NCBI GenBank assembly: GCA_002914805.1
Contig: JXTB01000520.1
Span: 111,936 to 175,935, forward strand
Direction of reading: 5' to 3'
DNA: 64,000 nt
Source: Parasponia andersonii
Taxonomy: Eukaryota > Streptophyta > Magnoliopsida > Rosales > Cannabaceae
Shown: positions 48,259-59,887 of the stretch, one piece after another
Layout: each line of letters opens with the position of its first letter
Position numbering within the stretch: the stretch's first letter is position 1
Made by a program: the position numbers and the translations under genes
The notes under the pieces: model-generated
The model's input: only the letters and a program-made list of their open reading frames with translations
Databases searched by the model: none
What the model was told of the DNA's origin: nothing

Positions 48259-49428
48259 ATTGTAAAAGTATTGGAAAAAAAAAAAAGAAACACAGAGAAA
48301 AAGACATGTTGGAAAGGAGGAAGGAATATGAGTGTGAGAGAGATGTATAGATATAGAAATGGCAACTGGACTAGGGATGACAATTTTACCCACAAACTCG
48401 TTTACACTTATCCAGTTGTTTGAAATAAACAGGGGCGAGTATTAAATGAAAACCCCGATTCAAGTACGGATATAGAGGGTACCAAAAATAAAATAAAAAT
48501 TTATTATTTTCTTCGTAAAATATTTATTGTTAATACCCTTTTTCATTGATATCAGTTTTTTCATTAAAAAACAATCATTAGAGGAAAGTTATATAATGCC
48601 TATGTTATAGCTGAATGGGAAAAAGAATTGGTTAAATTACATATGCCATTGCCATATTAGTAAAGAAAAGTTACATTAACTTTAAAATATAATCCTTCAA
48701 GTTATATTGATATGTCAATGTCTTCTAAATAATCAAAATACATAATAAGATATCCATGTCATCTCTAAACATGTTCAACTACGTTATACTTAGCTAAATC
48801 ACTTACACATTTCATCATCAACTAAAATCATATATGATGACACATATGCTAAAAATAAAGATAATGATAAAAAGGATAAAAAATAAAAATACTTGACTTT
48901 TGCCGACGCAACAACAACAACGCATCAGCAAAAGTATTTCAAAATTTTACATAAAAATAAATACGCAACTAAAATTCATTATTCGCCGGGGATGTTTTTG
49001 GGGGACAACCTTTTGTCGACACAAAGGCAATAACGTGTCAGCAAAGGGTATAGATAATAAAAAATAAAAAGTTAAAAATAAAAATAGTTGACTTTTGCTA
49101 ATACAATAACAACAACACGTTGATAAAGGTATTTAAAAATTCTATGTAAATCTAAATACGCACCAAAAATTCATCTTTCTCGGTGGATTTTCTTGAAGGG
49201 CAATCTTTTGCTGATGTAAAGGCAATAACGTGTCGGAAAAGGGTAAAAAAAACCCAGGAATATTACGCGCCAAATATTTCCCGACGTGCAGTCCATCAGA
49301 AAATACACATCATGCAGTTTTTTTTTAAATATGCATCCCAACAAGTAGCTCTACGACTCGTCGGCAAAACATACTTTTACCTACACATTATTTTTAGTGC
49401 GTCGGTAAAAGTAATATTTCTTGTAGTG

Positions 49429-50466
49429 AAAACAAATTTTAAGATCAAATAATAGAATTCCTACCTCAAATAAGTGACTAAACTATATTACGGTACTATG
49501 AAACGCATTTGGTGCTATTTGGCGATTGTTCGGAGGGTCGGTGGTCGTATTCGAATCATTGATCACTCACTCTAAATGTCATTTTACTAACAGAATCTCA
49601 AATCGAAAAACACACATCTCTACTGAATTTCTAACACCTAAATTAGCTAGGTTAAACATATAACTTAACTAATTCGAGATAGAGCTAAAATTCGACCTTG
49701 TGACACTTAAAACGAGGAAGAACCAAAGTTGTCTGATTTCAACTTCTATGCCTGTGGTCAATATATATATATATGTATATATCATTTTTTATATTTTCGT
49801 GAATACATCACAAATATAAAATTTATTTGACGTCAATCCTAAACTAAATATACTCAAAATTGTCCAATGAAATCGAATTCAAGCAGAGCTAAATAGAGTT
49901 ACAAGGCTGTTGCCCATTGATTGTCCACGACGAGACAAATTAAACAACACCGGTTTCATGTAGTGAAATCATCAAAATCGACGCCGGTGGTCGATGAACA
50001 CCCTCAGTTTCAAACGACTGATGGTAGTGCTGCAGGTGGCGATAGCTTGCGAAACTCTAACTAGGTGGTCGTCGGAGGACGGTGCGTTGACTCCCAGTAG
50101 TGGTGGCAGTCGTTGTTTGCCAGAGGTAGCTCATCAGAGCTTGGCCCTTGAAGACTTCGTTGTTGGCTAGGGAGCAGAGAGAGAACACAAAGGGAGAGGA
50201 GAAAGAAAGAAGGAAAGAAAGTGAGGGGGTACCTTTCCCTCATTTAATGGGCACCAATTTTGCCCTTTAGTCCCTAATTTGAGAATTCTCTGTAATAAGC
50301 CCCTCAAATTTATGAAATAGCCCTTGGTTTCAACTTTTCCTTTTCATTAAGTTCAAATTCTGAATTTAATTATTATTATTATTATTATTATTTTAACGGT
50401 CAAATGGCCAATTTACCTCCCATAAATTATGGGTTTTTATAGATATTATCCCTTTTGGTTACAACA
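49429..50466 (-). mobile_element. LTR-like repeat R3, 5' part (minus orientation)
   Basis: R3 continues after CACTA 2. CGGAGGGTCGG, ATCTCTACTGAATTTC and CTTAACTAATTCGAG mirror R2 read in reverse. It ends TTACAACA at 50466 (LTR start TGTTGTAACC reversed). The next base begins the PLAC8-flank copy, which fixes the boundary. The segment has no reliable coding frame. Confidence 0.65.
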
Positions 50467-50932
50467 ATTTTCTTTGGGGTTAATTTCATTTTTTGGCCTT
50501 AGACTTTTAAATTGTGTCAGTTCTGCACCCAAAATTATATACTTATTGCGGTATAAAAAGCTTATATAAACCAATTCTAAACCCTTAAATATGTCATTTT
50601 AATATAAGCAATAATGCACATATAATTTGCTCAACCCTAAAAATATATAGAAAGATAACTATACTAGTTAAAAATGGTACAAAATCTGGTAAGTACAATG
50701 TGAGGGGTCCTTCCCATGAACAACAATATTAGAAGGCGTTTGTGTACATATTGGAATAACATTGAATCAAGCATAATTTGACAATTATTTTTTTCTCGGA
50801 AGTAAATTTGACCATCAAATGAGTTACAACTCCGGTATCCATTTATACGAAGAAAAAAGGTACTTACATGGAGAAGATATTATGATAACGAGTACAATGA
50901 GGGGTTTTTTGAAGTAATATCCCTCCTCCTCT
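50467..50932 (+). repeat. Relic of a fourth PLAC8 locus (3' flank only)
   Basis: This matches 36044-36580, the DNA just downstream of PLAC8 gene B, in the same order and orientation (TTCTGCACCCAAAATTATAT, AAAATCTGGTAAGTAC, CCATGAACAACAATATT, GCATAATTTGACAATT, CGAGTACAATGAGGGG). It stops where exon 4 of a PLAC8 gene would begin. A LINE remnant follows from 50935. No PLAC8 exon was found beyond it. Confidence 0.82.
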
Positions 50933-50934
50933 TT

Positions 50935-52304
50935 TGTTGGGAAAAGAGAAATCCATTAAATATTTTGAAAAGACACCACAAAGGGGGCCACCCTTAGACA
51001 AAAAGAGCCATAGCTCTCATTAACACGGGTCTATCAAGCAATGCTAACAACGGCCTTGTTCTCTAATCCAGGGACAAACTTAAAAATAATGTCAAAAAAG
51101 TACGAACAAAGATTCAAAACGTGGAGGAAAGACACTATAGCACGCCAATCTGGTAGACCTTTACCATTAGACAGAGCCTTGATAGCAAATTACGCATCCG
51201 AGAGTATCACTATTGTGTTCCAGCCAAATTCTTTCGCAAAACCAAGGCCCATATGAATCGCTTTTAGCTCTGCATCCAGCGCATTTAGAGCTGAATCATG
51301 CTTATGAACCACTCTACATATATTCCCCAAACTATCTCTAAAAATGGCAGCAAGTCCTGCTTCTTCACCTACCATGGTGTTGATAGATAGTATGCCAGCC
51401 CGGAACAAGAAAACCGAGCTCCCTCATAAGTACCACGTCTTCCAAAACAGGGCTCCTCCAAGTCGCATCTGTGGCTCGGCAGGCAGATTGCGTCTCAACA
51501 TTACGATCTACATAGGCATCTTAACTCGGTCGACCAAAATATTTTTAAGCAAGAAGTTGTTACGTGTTCTCCAGATTATATGAACCATACAAAGCCACAG
51601 AGCAAATTGAGTCCTCCGTGTTTGTGCAATTGACATCACCCAGTAGTAGCCGTAAAAAGTCCTCGATGTTCTTGCAATCAATCTCATCACTACGGATGGG
51701 CCAGAGGGTTCCAAACCACAGCATTCTAGCAACCACACAGTCTTCAAAAATGTGATGAGCCATTTCTGATACTAGGTTGCATAGAGGACAAGAAGTATCT
51801 CCTGTTTTAAGGACACAGTTCAGATGATCCTTGAGTCTTTCATGGATTTAGGCTTTCCATAAATTTTTCCAAAAAGGGTTCCACTATACGGAATCTATTG
51901 CGTTGGTCAAACCAGTAAGCACCACGGACAGTTAACTCGCCCGCGTTGGATTATTTCCAAAATAGTCGGTCCATCTAAGGGGTTGGAAGAGCCTTGATTT
52001 TCAAAATTTTTATGGCTATCAAAGATCACTTCAATTAAATTCGTGTCCTGGACTCTTGTTCCCGGTATAAATAGGTCACTCACTTTTTCAAGCATTCGTG
52101 GAATAACGCCACTAGGAGAGTTGAAGGCCAGACTCAGCTCCTCTCGTTTCACCCAAGGGATCCATCCGAAGATGTTTCCAGATATCAATAGTATTCCCCT
52201 GCCCAACCATAAAGCATCCCCCACGGGTCACTACATTCTAAACTGAAAGAATCCCTTTCTAAACTAGAGAATCCCCTGATTTAGTTTGCACCTCCCAAAA
52301 ATCT
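50935..52304 (-). mobile_element. LINE (non-LTR retrotransposon) remnant
   Basis: 5'-truncated L1-type element read on the minus strand. From 52250: GCFMVGQGNTIDIW, then after a shift IPWVKREELSLAFNSPSGVI and PRMLEKVSDLFIPGTRV. A zinc-finger (zf-RVT type) block at about 51830-51720 reads SCPLCNLVSEMAHHIFEDCV. The C-terminal plant-type RNase H at 51408-51190 shows GEEAGLAAIFRDSLG, ALNALDAELKAIHMGLGFAK and IVILSDA. Past a stop, the frame continues as NGKGLPDWRAIVSFL. The endonuclease and reverse-transcriptase parts are missing and stops abound, so it is dead. Confidence 0.85.
52130..52304. repeat. LINE-derived segment duplicated at 55240-55412
   Basis: Both copies share ACCATAAAGCA, AATAGTATTCC, GATTTAGTTT and TCTAAACTGAAA. 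In both places the segment is followed by the start of repeat R4 (directly at 55413; after the 2.6-kb TIR element at 54874). Confidence 0.82.
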
Positions 52305-54334
52305 AAGATCTTGCTTGATTCGCTACCAGATTTTTGTTTTCTAAAATTGAAAATTAGAAGTGAAAATTTTGTTTCTATTTTCAAATTTTAAAAACTAAAA
52401 ATTGGTAAATTTTGTTTTCACTTTCTATTTTTAAAAATTAAAAACAAAAACATGACTGACAATTTTTATTTTCACTTTCTGTTTTTTAAATTCACTAAAA
52501 TAAATGCCAGATTACTTGAAAGAAAAACATAACTTGAAAATAGTAAACATTCATACATACCTAAATTTATATATACACATATATAGGGTATATATTAAAA
52601 TATATTTATATGCTTACATATATATATATATATACCCCATGTATAGTTCTACATGTATTCATATATAGATTCATAGATGAATACATATACTCATACATAA
52701 CTACATATATAGACGAATGTGTATATTTTTTATCAAAAAAAAAAAGTTCCTAAAAAAGATATAAAGTTCATCTTCCAACAACTCATTATATCCAAAAAGG
52801 AATAGAATAAAAAATTTTCTAATAATAAATGAGAACTATTAATTTTGTCGATATTTTTCCCACATATGCCGAACAATATAATCAAGAATGTTAGCCTTAT
52901 AACGCAATTGAGTTTGGATTAAATCAAATGGATTAAATTAAACCTCAAAGAAATACTACGTACCTTGAAGAATGGACTGTAATTTGGATTAAATCAAATT
53001 TCTAGAAGAATTGTGTCAAAAAAAGGAGGAATAATTATTTCTTTACTAAAATGACATATTGCTTTCTACACTTTCCTAAAATGACAAGATATTGTTTCAT
53101 TCGAGTGTCGAAATCGCTCAAAAGCTATTCAGTAATGCTTATTTTGATAAATAATATATAATAATAGCTACCTACTTCTCTAATTTGTGCCCACCAAATC
53201 CACCAAGGCCAAAAAGACATGTTGAGAAAAAGCAAATGTCGCTCATGGCATATACAATTTTCAGGCCATAATGGAATTTAGTAAGTTAGAAACTGCAACA
53301 AAGCAAAACAGACAACCTAAATATTAAAGGAAAAAGTGAAATCAACAAAAGAGATTATAATGATCATGAGCTTAGTTAGATTTTCAATCCGACGGAAAAT
53401 AATCCAGAATAATATTAAACTGGCATGTGTATGTGGTCAATAATGTTTGGCAAGTTGCTGTCAGAACTTAGAGAAACATTAGAAAAACAATCAATATCTC
53501 TAATTAAAGTGTGCTAAAGCCATTTTCGGATAGAACGAAATCAAGTTACTCCCATCTCGTTATGAAGAAAAATGCTTGAGAAATTATTAAGTATTTAGAA
53601 ACCAGAACTTGAGAGCATAAACCCATCAGAAAGATGGAAAAGAAAGTCTAGATAGGTATTGCATTGACAGTTATATATGTGCTGTAACTCTGTTTCAGAA
53701 ATTGGAGAGGTTACTTATACAATTAACACCAATATAAAGCAAATAAATCCATGACAGAAATAGTTCTTAGAGTTATATAATTTGTACACTCTTATCATTC
53801 CTGATAGAGAAAGTGAGCAAGCAAAGAGATTGCCATAACCCTGCATTTATATATAACAAAAATGTAGACTCAAATCACTAGCTATAACCTTCCTTAAGGC
53901 AATGAGCTATTAAGATTCTCTTGTTAGTAAAGTGTTAATCCGTGACAGTTTCAGCCAAATTACTCTTCCCATAATGGCAAAGAATCTGGAAATCTTTAGC
54001 ATAAGCTTAAAAATCTTATTCCTACCAACTAAAATGAGCATATTTATCTAAGCTACCTTCTTCTACCAACTATTTAACCCGCGAAAAGGTCTCCTATTTA
54101 AACTTATCTGATTATAGATGCTGTGCATTATGCACATGGCAATTGGCATAAATTAATTAATATATATATATATATATGAGAATAAATAAATAAACACAAA
54201 AATGAGGGAAGCTAAACTGGCAGGCCGTGGCCATTCCTTGGCCACCATTTTACAAAGAGTCAAAACACATAGAATGTCCTACTGTGAATATGTAACATAG
54301 CAGAAGAATGAGTGAATCAAAGAAGAACTAGAAG

Positions 54335-54395
54335 AAGGACGATTATTCGAGGGAAACATTCCTCTCAAGCATTTTATCGAACACTTTACTTACAT
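54335..54395 (-). pseudogene. Possible captured PPR-like coding fragment
   Basis: The minus strand reads VSKVFDKMLERNVSLE followed by TAA, resembling the pentatricopeptide motif ARKVFDEMPERNVVSW. The match is short, and the first codons can also be read as a splice donor (GTAAGTAAAG). Treat as a hint only. Confidence 0.25.
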
Positions 54396-54539
54396 TAATA
54401 ATCAATTCAGTAAATCAACCATAAATTCACAAAAATAAACAAAAAAATCACTACCAACCCATGAATAATCATGGAGAAAGATAAAAATAAAGATAGAAAT
54501 TGGGATTCAGATCTGAATCTTACAATAGGCAAAGAAATT

Positions 54540-54660
54540 CGAAAAAAGAACGTCACCGGAGTAGAAGAACGTCACCGGAGTAGACGGGCAATCGCCTGAG
54601 GATAGAGAGTTTTTAAGGCGTTTAGTGTATAAAGGAAAAGAGACTCGGTTTTACTTCGTG
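54540..54660 (-). other. Possible captured 5' UTR
   Basis: A GC-richer minus-strand stretch with CTCTCTATCCTCAGGCGATT and a twofold direct repeat CTACTCCGGTGACGTTCTT, then a donor-like GTAAGATTC at about 54524. No coding frame is recognised. Confidence 0.3.
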
Positions 54661-54873
54661 CAAGAGAGAGGCTTGTTTATGTTTTTTGTTTTAAAAAATA
54701 AGGGTATCAACTTTTTCTTATTATCAGTTTTTTTTTTTTTTCAAACAAGTGGTAATAATTTTTAAAAATAAAAAGTGAAAATAAAATAGACAAACAGATT
54801 TTAACAAAATATTTTCATTCTTTTATTTAAATAACAAAAAATACAAAATAATAGTGAATCCAAACAAACTTAA

Positions 54874-55742
54874 ATATTTACATTTACAGTATTTTCCCAA
54901 AAATGGGTTCACCATGGTCTATCTAATGATCACATCTTCCAAGCCAGTTTGGCTAGGAGGACACTGACACTTCTAAGCTAGCATTGCCTCAATTTTTGCA
55001 CTTGAAATTTTAAAAGGATAATATCATAATTTTTAGTTGGGGAGTATTTTTGTAATTATATATTTTAGAATTTTAAATTTCAAAACATGTTGGATGAATC
55101 TAGATTTAAGTGGGATAGATTCATAAGAGTGTATTTGTCAGAAAAGTTTGAAAGCAAGGATTAAAAAATAATTTCTGAGTAGTGTAAATGAAAAAAATTT
55201 AACTAAATTGGGCTAAAGTGTAATTTTCGAAACAATATCCGTCATAAGCAGCCCCTCTTGTTTTACCCAAGGAATCCAAGGATGTTTTTAGATAACAATA
55301 GTATTCCTCTGCTCTAACCATAAAGCAGCCCCCACGAGTCGTTAGATTCTAAACTGAAAAAATCCATTTCTAAATTAGAGAATCTCGTGATTTAGTTTAC
55401 ACCTAAAAATCTAAATATTTAGAGTATTTTCCCAAAAGTAGGTTCATTTATGGTCTATTTGAAGAGCATAACATCTTCTAAGCTAGTTTGACTAAGGGGG
55501 CAGTGACATTTCCAAAACAGTATTGCCTTTGTATTACACCCGAAATTTTAAAAAGATAATATCATAATTTTTAGTTGGGGGTATTTTTGTAATTATTTAT
55601 CTTTAGAATTTTAAATTTTAAAATATCTAAGGGTGTATTTGTCAAAAAAGTTTGAAAGCAAGGACTAAAAAATAATTTCTGAGGGATATAAATGAAATAA
55701 ATTCAAATAATTGGGCTAAACTGTAATTTTTGAAACAATACT
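54874..55742. repeat. Tandem duplication of a LINE/LTR junction
   Basis: 54874-55239 and 55413-55742 are copies (AGTATTTTCCCAAAA, GATAATATCATAATTTTTAG, AAGTTTGAAAGCAAGGA, AAAAATAATTTCTGAG in both). They are separated by the LINE-derived segment 55240-55412. The first copy has about 40 extra bases near 55090-55130. A unit of LINE piece plus LTR start was duplicated head to tail. Confidence 0.8.
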
Positions 55743-57370
55743 CATAAAACCCAAAACTGCCACGTGTCATACTAACTTGATAATTGTTTTTAAATCCCCC
55801 GTTCTTTTCTTCTTCTTGTTCACCCAAGTCCCTGAAATTCCAAGGAAAGCTAAAGCTCAATCACTGTTCATTCGTTGCCACATTGTCGACACATCCATCA
55901 GCGTCCTTCCCTAACTGCTAAAAAAGCTGCTGCCACCCTCATCATCAACGGTAGCAAGAATTAGGAGTCCGCGAAAGTTACGCCGTCGTGAGTATTTTTC
56001 GACCAAAATTCTGTCAACGGTCATCTTTTCAACTCACCTCCAACACGTGCAACTTCCATTCTATGTCGTCGATCAACTTTGATAGTTTGTTGTCGGCAAC
56101 TTGTCGCTGAGGAATTTTCCAGCTTAACCAGTTTAAAAGTTTAAAAATGACATTTTTGTAATTATTTTGTGAAGTTATTTTATGGCTATGAAAGTTATAC
56201 GAGGTGATGGAGGAGATTAGATCATGGATTAATATAGTATTGTGTTGAATTAATGTTCGGTTTGAGAGAAATCTTTAATTAAAAAATGTGATATTTTTCT
56301 AATTCGGGATAAAAAGTAGTTTGTTTACAAACTAATATAGTATTGGGCTAAAAATACTGTTTAGATTGGGTCTTGGACTAAGATTAGAAAATGGTATTTT
56401 TCAAAATATTTATGAAAACGTGGTATTTTAATAAATAATCAGCAAATTTTATATTTTTGCAATTATTTTTGACATTATATTTTGTAACTTTTCGAAATGT
56501 AAGGCCCAATTAATGTATAGAGCTTTTGACTTCAAATTTTAATTTAGTAAGGTCAAGAAACAATGTTTGATATATAACATTGATACATTTCAATGTGGCA
56601 TAAATTTTGAGATATAAGGCTTATGAATAGTCTCGTTTCACATGCTAAGGATCGAGTTTCGATCCGAATCGAAATTTGTCGAATTATATATATAGCCTAA
56701 CTAATTTGGACGTTAAGAACACAGTGATGAAGTCTATTTTGTCATTCGAGGTTCCATTTGAAAGTCACTCGTCAAAGTAAGCGGACGAAATTTTTGAAAA
56801 TGCCTTTTGTGCATCAAAATAATCCATAGGAGTTTCTACGAGCAATGACAGTTTGGTATATGTATCATCTCATTGTAAGGGTTCAATACCTAGTTTTATA
56901 TCTATTTTGATTTAAATTCTTATTATGACTAATCTATTAAAAATCATGAATAATAAAATGGTTTAATAAATTGTTAAAAAATATTAGATTATATTAAGAC
57001 TGAATTGTGTGATTTTTATACTTTAATTAAAATTGTGATTATAGGTGATATAGTAGATTACTACTTATATTATAGTAAATCACAGAATAATGCCAAATGG
57101 AATTTTAAAGCATGATTTGATTAATTCTTGAATATTTTACATATCATAGGATCACAACTTTAGTTCCATTATTATATTACGATATTTTAGATTACTAACG
57201 AGTTACTACAGTGTTAAGTGAAAGACCCAAGTCTATACTCAGGTTGATAAGTACCTCTAATAAAGAGATATGATAAAAGGATAAGAGCTCACTCATATAC
57301 ATTGATTGATGCATGATATGTACCATTTTAAAATTTTAGTTTTGCTTTAGTTTTGAATATCTAATTATAC
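55533..57370 (+). mobile_element. LTR-like repeat R4
   Basis: Begins TGTATTACACCCGAAATTTT, which parallels the R3 start TGTTGTAACCAAAAGGG. It matches R1 over most of its length, including the region of the Athila insertion point (TAAGTGAAAGACC at about 57213, against R1's TAGGTGAGAGAC), so it is the empty-site counterpart. The 3' end (the ACCATGCAGG block and TGACA) is missing. Confidence 0.65.
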
Positions 57371-57527
57371 ATCTGATTTAAATCAAATGAATATTTTAAT
57401 GATTTTTGATCCAGATATCTAAACATCTGATTTAAATCAAATAACCGAACTCCACAATGAAAAATCTAAAAAATCACGTGGATGTATTAACTGGGTTTGG
57501 GCCACTTGTTCTTTGAAGTAGTAGATA

Positions 57528-58235
57528 TCATCTGAACATGGATAGAGGCATCTGCGGAGGAGCATTCATGGGTGGCTCTTTCGAACCTGTATTATTCATA
57601 AAGCCTTAAAATGTTAGCCCCTTGAAAGATTGCGTGGGGTGTAGTCTTGTGCCAAATAATGAATTAAAATCCAGGATATATGTAAAAATTTAATTTGAAA
57701 AATAAAATTGGTATTTTAATCTAACACTATGAAATTTGTTAAATTCCATCAGTAGTTTTTTTGGTTTTTTTTCTATTTTAAAGGAATATCATCATTAGTA
57801 CTTAGCACCATCTGACAAGACAGAACCATAAATAGACATGTACATAATAAATTAGTTATAAGATCTACTAAATCTTCACCATATGAGAATTTTTATTGTT
57901 TGTCGCGTCTTATAGTGCTTAAAACTAATATGATTTGGTACGCTTTTGTATTATTGTTAACCAAATATATTTAACCGTTAGTCATATAGCGATGCGTGTG
58001 GATTTAGTGGCGATAGATATTCAACCTTGGGAGGGGTCAAATCCTCTAGCTTTAAGCTCGTCATACTCTTGGCAAAGTGCACATGGTCCACATAAGGTAT
58101 GAACTAAACAATCATCACAAGGATCTTCTGGGAAATCAAACTTTTGACGGAGTTTTCCTTTGTTAATGATTGAGAGGATACATTGGAATTGAATCGACAT
58201 CAACCCGGCATATAATAAACCTTCGTTGACGCATG
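57528..58235 (-). pseudogene. PLAC8-family gene copy C, exons 1-2 missing
   Basis: Exon 3 (58235-58026, exactly 210 nt as in genes A and B) and exon 4 (57586-57528) are intact, with GT-AG borders and matching phase. Exon 3: CVNEGLLYAGLMSIQFQC, EDPCDDCLVHTLCGPCALCQ, EYDELKARGFDPSQG. Exon 4: PPMNAPPQMPLSMFR. No exon 1 or exon 2 (RPSW...GLC or [10 protein letters not shown]) was found upstream to 59880 or further right, so the copy is probably 5'-truncated. The cysteine block has lost two cysteines relative to A and B (CDDCLVHTLC against [10 protein letters not shown]). It could still be expressed if distant exons exist, but pseudogene is more likely. Confidence 0.8.
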
Positions 58236-59880
58236 CTAATAACCACAAAGCAAGAGCAAACATAAGGTTTTACCCAAAAAAAAAAAAGAGAAAGGAAACA
58301 AAAAAGAAAAAAACTCTTGCGTTGCAACGACTGATAAAAATAAAAATGTATAAACCTAGCTATACACTCTTCGTTCCTCGTCTATCGTTGTTCTTAAGAA
58401 TAAACCTAATCATACTAAATTTTGTACCAAACCTTATGTTATGAAAATTGAGGTGATCATATTTTACGTAGTTTTAAATCACATATTAAGTGATATTGTA
58501 TGTAGTTTAAAATCACATATTGTTCGTACTTTCATAATCACAAAAGAACTACAGATACTCTGCCCATGGTAAATATAAATAAATTGTTATATTGTTTTGA
58601 TTAAGATTCTATCTACATGTAAATGAAATTTGTCTATGACAAATATTAACAAAAGACAAAATATCCTACGATACCTAACTTTTATGCATAGTAGTTGTTA
58701 ATTTACCCTCCTATATTTGAAATCTTGCACATGAATCCCAATTGCTACAAATTCGGCGGTGTCACTTTTTCTTCAATCTTTATAAATGTAGTGTCAATTT
58801 ATACATATTACTAGACGATGTTGGAAAAGAATTTTTTTACAATGTCAAATATCAAGATCTAATAAGTAATAAGGAAGGAAGGAGTTTTAAAAATTCCTAT
58901 TTTCTCATATTTGCATAAACCCTAGAAATCAGAAAAATTTTTGCAATTTAAACTAAGAATGATTGGAAAGGATTGTGGGGAATTTTCTCAATTGCATATC
59001 CACCAAATATGGTGTAACTCGGCAAACCCCTTAGGCTATATTTGAAGGAGAGAAAAAGGAGAGGAAAGAAAAGCTAGAAGGAAAAAAAGGGAGCAAAAAT
59101 AGAAAAATGGGTTATTTGATAAGGATGAAAAGAGAGAGGAAGAGAAAAGTGAAGAGAAAAAAAAATGAGATGGACTCACAAAATTTTTCTCCTCCAAATT
59201 AGAAAGAAAAAAGGGAGGAAAAAAAATTTGGCTAATAAAAAAGTAAACTTGTCAAATCACCCGTACATACTAATTTTTAAAATCATTATATTGGGGATAA
59301 AATAATCATTTTAATATAAATTAGTATTTTTTTTCTACTTATGTACCTAATAACTATAAAGAAAATATAATTTTCTTTCTATCCTATATGTTATCTTTCC
59401 TTCTTAATTTTTCCTTCCCTCATGTTTCTTTTACTCCCTAATTATGTATATATTTCAAATGTTATATGTTAATTCGGTCAAAATGATACTATATAATAAA
59501 AACTGGGACAAAGCGACAACAAATTTAAAATTATTGGAGTGGATAGGCGAAATTTGATTTGAAATCACTGGGGCAGGCAAGTGAAATTTTAAATATAAAT
59601 AAGTAAACGACAACTATCAACAAAAATCTAGGCGACCAAGTATTTAATTTGTCCTATTAAAAAGGGATAACATATAGCACAAATTTTAGAAAAATAATTC
59701 CAAAAATACGACCTAGCTCAATACATATATTTTTGTGCGACCTTTTAGACAAAATGTCATCTTTTTAAGTTATGTAGTATTTTTTTTAATTCCTATTAGA
59801 TTAGTTTTTTTCTCTAATTATTTTTTCCCTAAAATCAAATCTGAGTCTATATACCTTGTTTTTTTTTTTTTTGCGAATTT
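58236..59880. other. AT- and purine-rich DNA upstream of PLAC8 copy C
   Basis: No gene seen. Purine-rich (GA/A) stretches lie at 59045-59230. The missing PLAC8 exons were searched for here and not found. Confidence 0.45.
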
Positions 59881-59887
59881 TTTCTTA

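Larger units (their letters stand above)
44989..49428 (-). mobile_element. CACTA transposon 2, 4.4 kb, carrying host gene exons
   Basis: Ends CACTACAATAAATAAG on the left and, reversed, CACTACAAGAAATATTAC on the right. Subterminal regions (45000-45420 and 48890-49420) share direct and inverted TTTTGCCGACG-type motifs (GACTTTTGCCGACGTA, GACTTTTGCCGACGCA). No transposase sequence is seen, so it is non-autonomous. The interior holds diaminopimelate decarboxylase exons (46217-46643), a second CACTA-like terminus (47516-47861) and AT microsatellites. It sits inside repeat R3. Flanking triplets ATT and AAA do not give a clean target duplication. Confidence 0.75.
52307..54870. mobile_element. TIR DNA transposon, 2.6 kb, TAA target duplication
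   Basis: Left end GATCTTGCTTGATTCGCTA; right end (reversed) AGTTTGTTTGGATTCACTA. TAA flanks both sides (52304-52306 and 54871-54873), as in PIF/Harbinger elements. Subterminal segments on both sides repeat TTTTCACTTTCTATTTTTAA-like motifs. There is no transposase, so it is non-autonomous. The empty site is preserved in the duplicate at about 55400-55420. Inside, 54330-54660 (minus) resembles a plant 5' UTR or exon and may be captured. Confidence 0.6.

Noticed and set aside
48117-48423. Frames with IYIYIYIY runs on both strands
   Set aside because: Translations of an AT microsatellite.
58700-58800. CAAATTCGGCGGTGTCAC as a possible relic of PLAC8 exon 2 (compare GCAATTCGGCCAAAGGTGA)
   Set aside because: Only about a dozen bases agree, and the neighbouring codons give no TFGRIAE or CLTC match, so copy C is treated as lacking exon 2.
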